Assembly (NCBI GenBank): GCA_025993015.1
Contig: DAJPFV010000001.1
Location: forward strand, 1,054,001-1,118,000
Origin: Coriobacteriaceae bacterium
Lineage (GTDB): Bacteria; Actinomycetota; Coriobacteriia; Coriobacteriales; Coriobacteriaceae
Reading direction: 5' to 3'
DNA: 64,000 nucleotides
Positions 39,697-47,977 of the stretch are shown one piece after another. How positions within the stretch are numbered: position 1 is the stretch's first letter; every line of letters begins with the position of its first letter. The translations under genes were made by a program, and so were the position numbers. Under the pieces are notes generated by a model. That model saw only the letters and a list, made by a program, of their open reading frames with translations, made no database searches and was not told the DNA's origin.

Positions 39697-40842
39697 ATGG
39701 CTTTCAATCAAACCGCGGCGGCGCCGTCACACAAGATGCGTCGCTGCCTGCTTATGGCATTCGCGCTCATCGCGCTGGCGCTCACTGCACTTCCCACGGC
39801 GTCGTTCGCCGGCACAGACACCGCCGGCAACGTACTTGCAACCGAAGCTGACTCGGATCCGTCCAGCGCCGAGGGTGACCTGTACTGGGCCGGCCAAAGC
39901 CTTAACCTAGACGATGCCTCCATCGGCCGCGATATTATCGCGGCGGGCGAGAGCCTATCGATTCGCGACTGCACCGTAGGCGGCGCTATTCGCCTGGCGG
40001 CGCGCACCATCGATATCTCCAAAACCGCAATCGATGGCAGCGTGACGGTAGCCGGTCAGCATGTCGTGCTCAACACCGGTAGCACCGCCAACTGTTTTTA
40101 CGCGATGGGCGAGACGGTTGCCCTGCGCGGCTCTACCAAGTCGGCAGCGCTCGCGGGCGACACGGTGACCATCGATGGCACCGTCGAGGGCGATGTCGAG
40201 GTTTGGGCCGACAAACTCATCCTAGGCAAGAACGCCCACATCACCGGCACCGTGAACGCGCACGTCTCCGAGGACCCCGAGCGCGCCGCGGGAGCCGAAG
40301 TCGGCGCGCTCAAGATCGACCGCACCGAGAACGAAGATACTTCCACCGTTAACGATGTCATCGGCGGTATCGTCGCCGCGGCACTCTCGACCTGCTTTGT
40401 CGCCCTGCTACTCGAGCTCGTCTTTCCGCGCGCGACCGCCAGCGCCGCCGGCATGCTCCACCAGCGCCCCACGCCCCTGTGGGTGAGCGGTCTTCTGGGT
40501 ACGATTGCTATAGCCCCCGCCGTCCTACTGTTGATTATCTCTATCGCTGGCCTGTCGCTTGCCGGAGCCCTCATGTGCGGCGTTATCGGCATCGCATTGG
40601 TGTCGAGCGCCTTTGCGGGGTGCGCGATCGCCCGCATGGTCGGACACAGCCAAAACCGCTACGCCATGGCAGCCGTGGGTGGCATCGCCGCAGGCGCCCT
40701 CACAGGGCTTCCCCTCGTAGGCGGCTTCATCAGCGGCGTGGCCTTTGTCTTTATGCTCGGCTACATCATCCAGATCATCTGGCGCAACGCCCGCCTCAAG
40801 CCGCAGCAGCCGACTAACACGCCGGGACTCCCCACCGCTTAG
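39697..40842 (+). CDS. Exported bactofilin-like (polymer-forming) membrane protein
   Basis: 381 residues. Signal peptide (CLLMAFALIALALTALPTASFA, split here at about 18-38), then a beta-helix-like region of short repeats (about 60-210; GRDIIAAGESLSI, GGAIRLAARTIDI, GSVTVAGQHVVL, GDVEVWADKLILG). About four membrane helices follow in the C-terminal half. Polymer-forming domains of this type are often envelope-linked; function unknown here. Confidence 0.8.
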   Translation: MAFNQTAAAPSHKMRRCLLMAFALIALALTALPTASFAGTDTAGNVLATEADSDPSSAEGDLYWAGQSLNLDDASIGRDIIAAGESLSIRDCTVGGAIRLAARTIDISKTAIDGSVTVAGQHVVLNTGSTANCFYAMGETVALRGSTKSAALAGDTVTIDGTVEGDVEVWADKLILGKNAHITGTVNAHVSEDPERAAGAEVGALKIDRTENEDTSTVNDVIGGIVAAALSTCFVALLLELVFPRATASAAGMLHQRPTPLWVSGLLGTIAIAPAVLLLIISIAGLSLAGALMCGVIGIALVSSAFAGCAIARMVGHSQNRYAMAAVGGIAAGALTGLPLVGGFISGVAFVFMLGYIIQIIWRNARLKPQQPTNTPGLPTA

Positions 40843-40850
40843 CAGCTAAC

Positions 40851-40881
40851 CGCCACAAAGATGCCGAGCACCTTTGTGGCG
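40851..40881. terminator. First of two hairpins between convergent genes
   Basis: 10-bp perfect stem CGCCACAAAG/CTTTGTGGCG, 8 bp after the bactofilin-like stop; no T run of its own. Confidence 0.5.
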
Positions 40882-40905
40882 GCGCAAACGAACCTGCCCC
40901 GTGCA

Positions 40906-40948
40906 CCAAAAAGGGCGCCGACCATTGCGGTCGGCGCCCTTTCTTGTT
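40906..40948. terminator. Bidirectional terminator
   Basis: Perfect 13-bp stem AAGGGCGCCGACC (40911-40923) with 40929-40941; T-rich on both sides. Shared by the convergent bactofilin-like gene and typA. Confidence 0.88.
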
Positions 40949-40969
40949 AGTCGCTATAAAGCTCAGCGC

Positions 40970-42808
40970 TTATTTGTTGACCTGACCGGCGCGGACGGCG
41001 GCCTTCTTGCGGTCGGTGGCATTGAGCAGACGCTTGCGCAGGCGGATGTTCTTGGGAGTGATCTCCACCAGCTCGTCGTCGGCGATGTACTCCAGCGCCT
41101 CCTCCAGCGAGAAGGTGCGGGGCGGCACCAGCTGGACGGAGATATCGGAGGTCGAGGAGCGCTGGTTGCCCAGGTTCTTGGTACGGGCGATGTTGACGAC
41201 CATGTCGCCGGCCTTGCTGCGCTCGCCCACGATCATGCCCTCGTAGCACTCGGTGCCCGGCTCAACGAACAGCTGGCCGCGCTCCTGCAGCGTACCCAGA
41301 GCGTAGGCAACGGCCTTCTCGGTAGTCATGGAGATCATGGCGCCGTTCTGGCGGTTGCCGATCTCGCCGGCATAGGGGCCGTACTCCAGGAAGGTGTGGT
41401 AGAACACGCCCTCGCCGTGAGTGACGTTCATGATGCGGTTCTTAAGGCCCATGATGCCGCGGGTCGGGATCTTAAACTCGAGGTGCGTCACGATGCCCGA
41501 GGTATCCATACTCGTCATGATGCCGCCGGAGGTGCCGAAGACCTCAACGACCTTGCCCGAGTACTCGTCCGGGCACTCGACGACGGCCTGCTCGACGGGC
41601 TCCATCTTGTTGCCGTTCTCGTCCTTCTTAAACAGAACGCGGGGACGACCGACCTGGAACTCAAAGCCCTCGCGGCGCATGGACTCCATCAGAACGGACA
41701 GGTGCAGAATGCCGCGGCCCGAGACCTCGACGCCGCTCTTGTCCTCGAGCTCCTCGATCTTCATGGTCACGTTGTTCTCGGCCTCGTTGAACAGACGCTC
41801 CTTGAGCTGACGGGCGCCCACGATATCGCCGTCGCGGCCGACGAGCGGGGAGGTCGAGGCCTCAAAGACAATGGACAGGGTCGGCGGGTCGATCTCGATA
41901 GGCTCGAGCTCGACGGGGTTCTCGGGGTCGGTGTAGACATCGCCGATATCGGTGCGGTCGATGCCCACGACGGCGGCGATGTCGCCGGCGCCGACTTCCT
42001 GGCACTCGGTACGGCCCAGGTAGTCGAAGGTAAAGAGCTGCTTGACGGTAGCGGTGGCGCTGGAACCGTCGTTCTTGACGACCAGGATCTGGTCGCCCTG
42101 GTGGATGGCGCCGGAGTACACGCGACCGATGCCGATGCGGCCAACGAAGTTGGAGTGATCGATGGTCACGCACTGCATGGCCAGCGGGGCGTTCTCGTCA
42201 ACCTCGGGTGCAGGCATGTCGTCGATGATCATATCGAGCAGCGGATACATGTCCATGTTTCCGTCGTTGGGGTCAAGGCGGGCAAAGCCATTCATGGCAC
42301 TAGCGTAGACCACGTGCTCCATGACAAACTCAAGCTGGTCGTCGGTGGCGCCCAGGTCGGCCATCAGGTCCAGGCAGTCGTTGTAAGCCTTCTCGGGGTT
42401 GGCGCCCGGACGATCGATCTTGTTGATGACGATCATGATCTTGAGGCCGGTGTCGATGGCATGACGCAGCACGAAGCGGGTCTGGGGCATGGGGCCCTCA
42501 AAAGCGTCGACCAGCAGCAGGGCGCCGTCGGCCATACGCAGCACGCGCTCGACCTCGCCGCCAAAGTCGGCGTGACCCGGGGTGTCGATAACGTTGATCT
42601 TGACGTCCTTGTACTCGATAGAGATGTTCTTGGCGAGAATCGTAATGCCACGCTCGCGCTCCTGGTCGTTAGAATCCAGGACGCGGTCCTCGACCTGCTG
42701 GTTGGCACGGAAGGCGTCCGTGGCACGCAGGAGCTTGTCGACCATCGTCGTCTTGCCGTGGTCGACGTGAGCGATGATAGCGATGTTCCTCAGATTGTCT
42801 ACGCGCAT
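40970..42808 (-). CDS. typA: Translational GTPase TypA/BipA
   Basis: Ribosome-binding GTPase acting in 50S assembly and stress. 612 residues. G1 HVDHGKTT, G2 region RERGITI, G3 DTPGHADF, G4 NKID; then EF-G-like domains III and V and the TypA-specific C-terminal domain (FSLEEALEYIADDELVEITP). Stands alone with about 115 bp upstream before the next gene. Confidence 0.96.
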   Translation of the reverse strand: MRVDNLRNIAIIAHVDHGKTTMVDKLLRATDAFRANQQVEDRVLDSNDQERERGITILAKNISIEYKDVKINVIDTPGHADFGGEVERVLRMADGALLLVDAFEGPMPQTRFVLRHAIDTGLKIMIVINKIDRPGANPEKAYNDCLDLMADLGATDDQLEFVMEHVVYASAMNGFARLDPNDGNMDMYPLLDMIIDDMPAPEVDENAPLAMQCVTIDHSNFVGRIGIGRVYSGAIHQGDQILVVKNDGSSATATVKQLFTFDYLGRTECQEVGAGDIAAVVGIDRTDIGDVYTDPENPVELEPIEIDPPTLSIVFEASTSPLVGRDGDIVGARQLKERLFNEAENNVTMKIEELEDKSGVEVSGRGILHLSVLMESMRREGFEFQVGRPRVLFKKDENGNKMEPVEQAVVECPDEYSGKVVEVFGTSGGIMTSMDTSGIVTHLEFKIPTRGIMGLKNRIMNVTHGEGVFYHTFLEYGPYAGEIGNRQNGAMISMTTEKAVAYALGTLQERGQLFVEPGTECYEGMIVGERSKAGDMVVNIARTKNLGNQRSSTSDISVQLVPPRTFSLEEALEYIADDELVEITPKNIRLRKRLLNATDRKKAAVRAGQVNK

Positions 42809-42925
42809 GTAGTTCCCCTATCTTCTATCTATATACAACCGGCACGCGTATGCGACCCGCCCAGCAACACAACGCTCAGCGGGAATATTGAGCCTTTTAC
42901 CGAAAACTCGTTTATTTTAGCGATT

Positions 42926-43375
42926 TTAGATTAGAGGGGTTTCCTCACCTGCAGGTTCAGGGTCGCTCCACATAAAACCATCGCCGGCGCCCACACCCTC
43001 GTACAGTACGTATGCCGAAAAGCCGCTCTCGAGCGTCGTCTCAAAGAAACTCACGAGCAGGGCGTCATGGTAGCCGCCGTCAATTTCGACACACCCGGTG
43101 TAACCGATGGCATAGCGGGCGATGCGGCCCAGGCCCTCGTCCTTAAGGCCCATCTTGTGCTCGGAGATAAAGTTGGTGGCAGCCTCGAGGCATGCCTCCT
43201 CGCCGTCCTCGTCGAGTGCCGCCAGATAGCGGTTGGACGCAGCGTCCTCGATCGCAACGACAACGCCGGGGTTCTCACCAGCGGCGAGATCGTCCAAAAA
43301 GGCCCCGATGAGGTCGCACACCATGGCGTCGAGCTCGGCGGAGACGTTTCCGGCGTCCTGCATATCCTGTGCCAT
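42926..43375 (-). CDS. Hypothetical protein
   Basis: 149 residues, acidic (many Asp/Glu), no signal peptide or membrane helix. Segment CDLIGAFLDDLAAGENPGVVVAIED and a C-terminal half with VEIDGGYHDALLVSFFET. I recognise no family. It follows the small membrane protein gene by 30 bp and probably shares a transcript with it and the DUF151 gene. Confidence 0.7.
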   Translation of the reverse strand: MAQDMQDAGNVSAELDAMVCDLIGAFLDDLAAGENPGVVVAIEDAASNRYLAALDEDGEEACLEAATNFISEHKMGLKDEGLGRIARYAIGYTGCVEIDGGYHDALLVSFFETTLESGFSAYVLYEGVGAGDGFMWSDPEPAGEETPLI

Positions 43376-43405
43376 TTTTAGACCTTCCCATCGAGTCCGG
43401 CGTCG

Positions 43406-43795
43406 TTACATCTCTTGTGCCTCGGCAGCGATCTTGGCGGCGGCGTCGCGGGCGCGCATCATATCGGCCGCGCGCTTATCGAGTACCTTGATCTGGTTGG
43501 TCAGCATCACGGCATCGACCACGCCCCAGATGACCAAGCCCGTCGAAATCGAAAACCCAAGCGCACCAACTGTACCACGAAGGCGCGATGAGATTGCCGC
43601 GACAAGTGCGGAGACGGCAACCATCTTGATAAAGGAGGCACGGCGTTCGCGAAGCGTGCGGGCCTGCGTCACATAGGCGATGCGTGCGGCCTCGGATGCC
43701 TCCGAGCGCATCTGGGCCTCGCGGGCAATGGCGGCGGCCTCGGCCGAGACGCCACGCTCCATCAGTGCACACTCCGTCTCATGGCTACCCGTCAT
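43406..43795 (-). CDS. Small membrane protein of unknown function
   Basis: 129 residues. Charged, Ala/Arg/Glu-rich helical N-terminus (about 1-55), two hydrophobic segments (MVAVSALVAAISS and ALGFSISTGLVIWGVVDAVML), then a coiled-coil-like C-terminus (LDKRAADMMRARDAAAKIAAEA). Its ATG directly abuts the stop of the DUF151 gene, implying translational coupling. Confidence 0.7.
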   Translation of the reverse strand: MTGSHETECALMERGVSAEAAAIAREAQMRSEASEAARIAYVTQARTLRERRASFIKMVAVSALVAAISSRLRGTVGALGFSISTGLVIWGVVDAVMLTNQIKVLDKRAADMMRARDAAAKIAAEAQEM

Positions 43796-44296
43796 TTAAA
43801 AATCATCGGGCGAGAGCGTATGGACGAACTCGTCGAACTTCTCAAATTCCTGCTCGTCATCGATTTCCTCGGCAACCGGAGATACGGTCCCCAGGCGGTT
43901 CATGATGTCATCCTCCACAAACATGGGAGCATTGCTGCGCACGGCGAGAGCGATGGCGTCGCTCGGGCGCGCATCGATCCTATGCTCGCTACCGTCGGCC
44001 AGAACGACGACTGTCGCGTAGAACACGGGAGGCTCGGCGCGGACGATCTCGATACGCTCGAGTTTTGCATCCAGGGCATCGAGCGTGTCGAGCAACAGGT
44101 CATGGGCAATCGGGCGCTCGGCACGACCGCTGTCGATACCGCGGCTAATGGCCGCAGCCTCAAACGAACCAGTTTGGATAGAAAGGGAGCGCAGCGGCGC
44201 AGGGGAGTCCGATTTGCTGCAGCGCTCGCGAAGTACGATAAGCGATGGCACGGGACCGGCGGCCATGACGATAGTCTCTATGTCGACACGAACCAT
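43796..44296 (-). CDS. Bifunctional nuclease family protein (DUF151)
   Basis: 166 residues. The conserved core includes LSIQTGSFEAAAISRGI, HDLLLDTLDAL and IDARPSDAIALAVRSNAPMFV, the last being the DUF151 signature. Family members have been reported with DNase/RNase activity; here that is inferred. First of three tightly packed genes. Confidence 0.88.
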   Translation of the reverse strand: MVRVDIETIVMAAGPVPSLIVLRERCSKSDSPAPLRSLSIQTGSFEAAAISRGIDSGRAERPIAHDLLLDTLDALDAKLERIEIVRAEPPVFYATVVVLADGSEHRIDARPSDAIALAVRSNAPMFVEDDIMNRLGTVSPVAEEIDDEQEFEKFDEFVHTLSPDDF

Positions 44297-44434
44297 GGAA
44301 CACCTCCGGTACGTAGCGGTTAATACGCGGCAGCCCGCCGCATTGAATAGCTATACTACCCAAACTTTCGCACGGCACACAAAATCAAAGTAGTTAATTT
44401 GGGACGGGGCTTTTTGACTACCTTCAGTAGGCAA

Positions 44435-44465
44435 GAAAAAAGCCCCGAGGCAATACCTCGAGGCT
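44435..44465 (-). terminator. Terminator after the tRNA-Ala/tRNA-Ile pair
   Basis: 10-bp stem (one G-U) at 44441-44464 and a TTTTTT run on the minus strand. Confidence 0.85.
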
Positions 44466-44479
44466 CTTCACAGTTTTGA

Positions 44480-44556
44480 TGGTGGACCTGACAAGATTCG
44501 AACTTGTGACCTCCCGGTTATCAGCCGGACGCTCTAACCAACTGAGCTACAGGTCC
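44480..44556 (-). tRNA. tRNA-Ile (anticodon GAU)
   Basis: 77 nt with encoded CCA; acceptor GGACCTG/CAGGTCC; anticodon loop CTGATAA; T-loop TTCGAAT. Identical to the copy at 44704-44780. Confidence 0.96.
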
Positions 44557-44560
44557 ATCA

Positions 44561-44636
44561 TGGTGGAGGTTAGGGGGATCGAACCCCTGACCTCAGGCTT
44601 GCAAAGCCCGCGCTCTCCCAGCTGAGCTAAACCCCC
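44561..44636 (-). tRNA. tRNA-Ala (anticodon UGC)
   Basis: 76 nt with encoded CCA; acceptor GGGGGTT/AACCTCC; anticodon loop TTTGCAA; T-loop TTCGATC. 4 bp before tRNA-Ile. Confidence 0.96.
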
Positions 44637-44647
44637 ACGGAGACAGT

Positions 44648-44692
44648 AATAAACACCCCAGCGGCGACTCGGCTCTCGCTGGGGTGTTTATT
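44648..44692 (-). terminator. Terminator between tRNA-Ile copy 2 and tRNA-Ala
   Basis: Perfect 15-bp stem AATAAACACCCCAGC / GCTGGGGTGTTTATT with a 15-nt loop. Confidence 0.75.
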
Positions 44693-44703
44693 GCGAAAGA
44701 AAG

Positions 44704-44780
44704 TGGTGGACCTGACAAGATTCGAACTTGTGACCTCCCGGTTATCAGCCGGACGCTCTAACCAACTGAGCTACAGGTCC
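44704..44780 (-). tRNA. tRNA-Ile (anticodon GAU), second copy
   Basis: Same 77-nt sequence as 44480-44556, including CCA. Separated from the tRNA-Ala by a terminator hairpin, so it is probably its own transcript. Confidence 0.96.
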
Positions 44781-44829
44781 ATCGCGCAAGGGATATATTA
44801 GACGAGTCGTTACGCGCGCGTCAACAACT

Positions 44830-45013
44830 TTTTTTGAAAATCTTTGGGGGTGTCGGCCCCGGCCGCCCGGCGGCATGCGAAGTCGCCTGCTCGGGCAGTC
44901 CTGCTCGCACGGAGAGCACATTAAGTGCTCTCCGGCTCGTGCGGAACTCGCGATCGACTTCGCATGCCGCCGGGCGGCCGGGGCCGACGTGGGGTTCAAA
45001 GATTTTCAAAAAA
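44830..45013. repeat. Giant nested hairpin between tRNA-Ile and gyrA
   Basis: 184 nt: outer 17-bp arms (44830-44846 with 44997-45013), a perfect 33-bp GC-rich stem (44853-44885 with 44955-44987), and inner CGCAC/GTGCG and GGAGAGCAC/GTGCTCTCC stems. The T run of the outer arm doubles as the gyrA terminator tail. No coding sequence in 44781-45080. Confidence 0.9.
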
Positions 45014-45040
45014 GCGGTCGGCGCGCAGTGCGCCGACCGC
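45008..45040 (-). terminator. gyrA terminator
   Basis: Perfect 11-bp stem GCGGTCGGCGC/GCGCCGACCGC with TTTTTT on the minus strand. Confidence 0.88.
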
Positions 45041-45080
45041 CGATATAAGGGGTCTGATGATTTTTACCAGCTAGGGCCCC

Positions 45081-47822
45081 TTACTCGTCTAGGAGATCCT
45101 CTGGCATGTCGTTGCCGTCGCCTAGGTCGACTGGGGCCTCTTCGGTGTCGGCTGCGGCCTCAGCGCCTTCGCCTTCGGGTTTTTCTTCGGCTGCCGTCAT
45201 GCGGGCAACAGCGCATACGCGGTCGTTGTCGTCGACGGTCATCATCTTGACGCCCTGGGTGGCGCGGCCGGTCTGGCTGATCTCGTCGGTCTTGACGCGA
45301 ATGACCGTCGCGCCTTCCGTCACGATGAACAGCTCGTGCTGCGGGCCCACCGTCTTCATGGCCGCAAGGTTGCCCTTGCGCTCGGTCATCTGGATGGTGT
45401 AGACGCCCTGACCGCCGCGGTTCTGCTCCGGGTAATCTGCGACCGGCGTGCGCTTGCCGTAACCGCGCTCGGTAATGACGAACAGATCGCCGTTGCCGTT
45501 GGTAACTTCCATGCCCAGAACGCTCACGCCGTCCTTCATGCTAATACCGCGAACGCCGCTGGTGTCGCGGCCGGTGGCGCGAACCTGCTCCCCGGAGAAC
45601 ATAATCGCCTTGCCCGCAGTGGTGGCCAGGATGATCTTGTCGCCCTCGCGCACACGGCGCACGGCGAGCAGCGCGTCGTCGTCCCTCAGGTTGATGGCGA
45701 TCAGACCATCACGGCGGCTGCGGTCGTAGGCGCTCATCACGGTCTTCTTGACCATGCCACTCTTGGTGGCAAACATCAGGTACTCGTCGGCGGGGAACTC
45801 ACGGCAGCTGATGACACTCGCGATCTTCTCGCCTTCCTCAAAGGGCAGCAGATTGACGATCGCGGTGCCGCGCGCCTGGCGCGTACCCACCGGCAGCTCG
45901 TGCACCTTCAGGCGGTAGACCTTGCCCTTGCTCGAGAAGAACAGCACGTACTCGTGCGTGGATGCGATAAACATCTCGTCGATGACGTCGTCCTCTTTAA
46001 GGTTGACGCCCGACACGCCCTTGCCGCCGCGCTTCTGGGCGCGGTAGGCAGCCACCGGGATGCGCTTCACGTAGCCGGTGTGGGTGATGGTCACGACCAT
46101 GTCCTCGTCGGCGATGAGGTCCTCGACATCCAGATCCTTTTCGACATGACTGATCTCGGTGCGGCGTTTGTCGCCGAACTTCTTCGAGATCTCACGCATC
46201 TCCTCCTTGATGACGCCCAGGATCTTCTCCTCATGCGCCAGCAGGTCCTCGTAGTAGGCAATGGCGCGGCGCAGGCCGTCCAGCTCTTCTTGGATCTTGT
46301 CGCGCTCCAGGCCGGTCAGACGACGCAGCTTCATCTCGAGGATGGCCGTGGTCTGCTCGGGTGTAAAGCCAAAGCGCTCGATCAGGCGGCCGCTTGCCTC
46401 GGAGTCGGTCTGCGAGGAGCGGATAATGCTGATGACCTCATCGATATGGTCGAGAGCCATCAAGTAGCCCTCGAGGATATGGGCGCGCGCCTGGGCCTTC
46501 TTAAGGTCAAAGCGGGTGCGGCGGGTAACGACGTCGACCTGGTGGTCGATGTAGTGCTGCAGCATCTCGCGCAGGCTCAGGCATTTGGGGACGCCGTTGA
46601 CAAGCGCCAGGTTGTTGGCGCCAAAGGTCGTCTGCAGCGAGGTGTACTTATACAGGTTGTTGAGCACGACCTGCGGAATGACGCCCTTCTTGAGCTCGAT
46701 GACCAGACGGATGCCCTTCTGGTTGGACTCGTCGCGCATGTCCGAGATGCCTTCGATGCGCTTGTCGTTTACGAGCTGGGCGATCTTCTCCTGCAGGGTG
46801 CCCTTGTTGACCATGTAGGGAATCTCGGTAAAGACCAGACGGCTGCGGCCGGTCTTGGTGGATTCCACATGGGCCTTGGCGCGCACGGTAATGGAGCCGC
46901 GACCGGTCTCGTAGCTCTGCCTAATGCCGGCGCTGCCCATGATGATGGCGCCGGTGGGGAAGTCCGGACCGGGCATGATTTGCATAAGCTCGTCGACGGT
47001 GGCATCGGGATTGTCGATCAGGTAGCAGGTGGCCTCGATCGCCTCGGTGAGGTTGTGCGGGGCGATATTGGTGGCCATGCCGACGGCGATGCCCTGGCTG
47101 CCGTTGACCAGCAGGTTGGGGAAGCGCGCGGGCAGTGCCACGGGCTCGGCGAGCGACTCGTCGTAGTTGGGCTGCCAGTCGACGGTATCCTTTTGCAGGT
47201 CGCGCAACAGCTCCATGGCGGGCTTTGCCAGGCGGCTCTCGGTATAACGCATGGCCGCCGCGCCGTCGCCGTCAATGTTGCCGAAGTTACCGTGGCCGTC
47301 GATGAGCGGCGTGCGCATGGAGAACCACTGCGCCAGACGAACCATGGCCTCGTAGACCGCGGAGTCGCCGTGCGGATGGTACTTGCCGATAACTTCGCCG
47401 ACCGTCCAGGCCGACTTCTTATGCGGGCGGTTGGGGTAGATGCCGCTCTCGTTCATGGCGTACAGGATGCGGCGGTGCACCGGCTTTAGGCCGTCGCGCA
47501 CGTCCGGCAGGGCGCGCGCCGTGATGACCGACATCGAGTACTCGATGAACGACTGCTTCATCTCGCGGCCGAACTCCGAAATCTGGAGCTGACCGCCGTT
47601 GATGTCCTCGCCGGCCGAGGCGCCGCGATCGACCGCACCGAAGCTCTCCTCGAGCTCGGCGTCGTCATCCTCATCCTCTTCATCCTCGGCGTCGGGGTTA
47701 TAGGAATCCGGATCGCCGTCCTCGCCCTGCTCAGCGCGGGCGAGCAGGCGCTTCAGATCATCGGGCATGCCGGCGTCGCCGGCCTCGTTCATACCCTCGT
47801 TGTTGTTGATATCGTCTGCCAC
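45081..47822 (-). CDS. gyrA: DNA gyrase subunit A
   Basis: 913 residues. Catalytic Tyr193 in AMRYTESRL; quinolone pocket HGDSAVYEAM with Ser154 and Glu158; GyrA box QKRGGKGV in the C-terminal beta-pinwheel. Unusual: about 75 extra N-terminal residues, very acidic (DAEDEEDEDDDAELEE), before the normal start near EFGREMKQSF. The C-terminal tail is acidic as well. The gap to gyrB (47823-47977) carries structured element copy 2. Confidence 0.97.
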   Translation of the reverse strand: MADDINNNEGMNEAGDAGMPDDLKRLLARAEQGEDGDPDSYNPDAEDEEDEDDDAELEESFGAVDRGASAGEDINGGQLQISEFGREMKQSFIEYSMSVITARALPDVRDGLKPVHRRILYAMNESGIYPNRPHKKSAWTVGEVIGKYHPHGDSAVYEAMVRLAQWFSMRTPLIDGHGNFGNIDGDGAAAMRYTESRLAKPAMELLRDLQKDTVDWQPNYDESLAEPVALPARFPNLLVNGSQGIAVGMATNIAPHNLTEAIEATCYLIDNPDATVDELMQIMPGPDFPTGAIIMGSAGIRQSYETGRGSITVRAKAHVESTKTGRSRLVFTEIPYMVNKGTLQEKIAQLVNDKRIEGISDMRDESNQKGIRLVIELKKGVIPQVVLNNLYKYTSLQTTFGANNLALVNGVPKCLSLREMLQHYIDHQVDVVTRRTRFDLKKAQARAHILEGYLMALDHIDEVISIIRSSQTDSEASGRLIERFGFTPEQTTAILEMKLRRLTGLERDKIQEELDGLRRAIAYYEDLLAHEEKILGVIKEEMREISKKFGDKRRTEISHVEKDLDVEDLIADEDMVVTITHTGYVKRIPVAAYRAQKRGGKGVSGVNLKEDDVIDEMFIASTHEYVLFFSSKGKVYRLKVHELPVGTRQARGTAIVNLLPFEEGEKIASVISCREFPADEYLMFATKSGMVKKTVMSAYDRSRRDGLIAINLRDDDALLAVRRVREGDKIILATTAGKAIMFSGEQVRATGRDTSGVRGISMKDGVSVLGMEVTNGNGDLFVITERGYGKRTPVADYPEQNRGGQGVYTIQMTERKGNLAAMKTVGPQHELFIVTEGATVIRVKTDEISQTGRATQGVKMMTVDDNDRVCAVARMTAAEEKPEGEGAEAAADTEEAPVDLGDGNDMPEDLLDE

Positions 47823-47870
47823 GTTACCTCCTCATGGTTTGCGTGGTCCATTAGTTCCCTACCACGGAGA

Positions 47871-47971
47871 CGGCTTTTCCAGGTGCCGCAGATTCGCTCG
47901 AAAGAGGAGGGAAGCGTACTTGGGTACGCGACCGACGATTGAGGGCGAAGGTGCGGTGGCTGGGAAAGCCG
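47871..47971 (-). ncRNA. Structured intergenic element, copy 2 (gyrB-gyrA gap)
   Basis: Outer 12-bp arms 47871-47882 and 47960-47971, inner CCGCA/TGCGG and TTCGCTC/GGGCGAA stems, and a GCGTAC/GTACGC apical hairpin. Loop sequences on the transcribed strand, CAATCGTCGGTCGCGTACC and CTCCTCTTTC, repeat those of copy 1 (29570-29663) although the outer stems differ in sequence, which is the pattern of a selected structure. Confidence 0.55.
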
Positions 47972-47977
47972 AACAGG

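Noticed and set aside
44480..44780. Possible rRNA operon around the Ile-Ala tRNAs
   Set aside because: No 16S or 23S sequence on either side; neighbours are protein genes.
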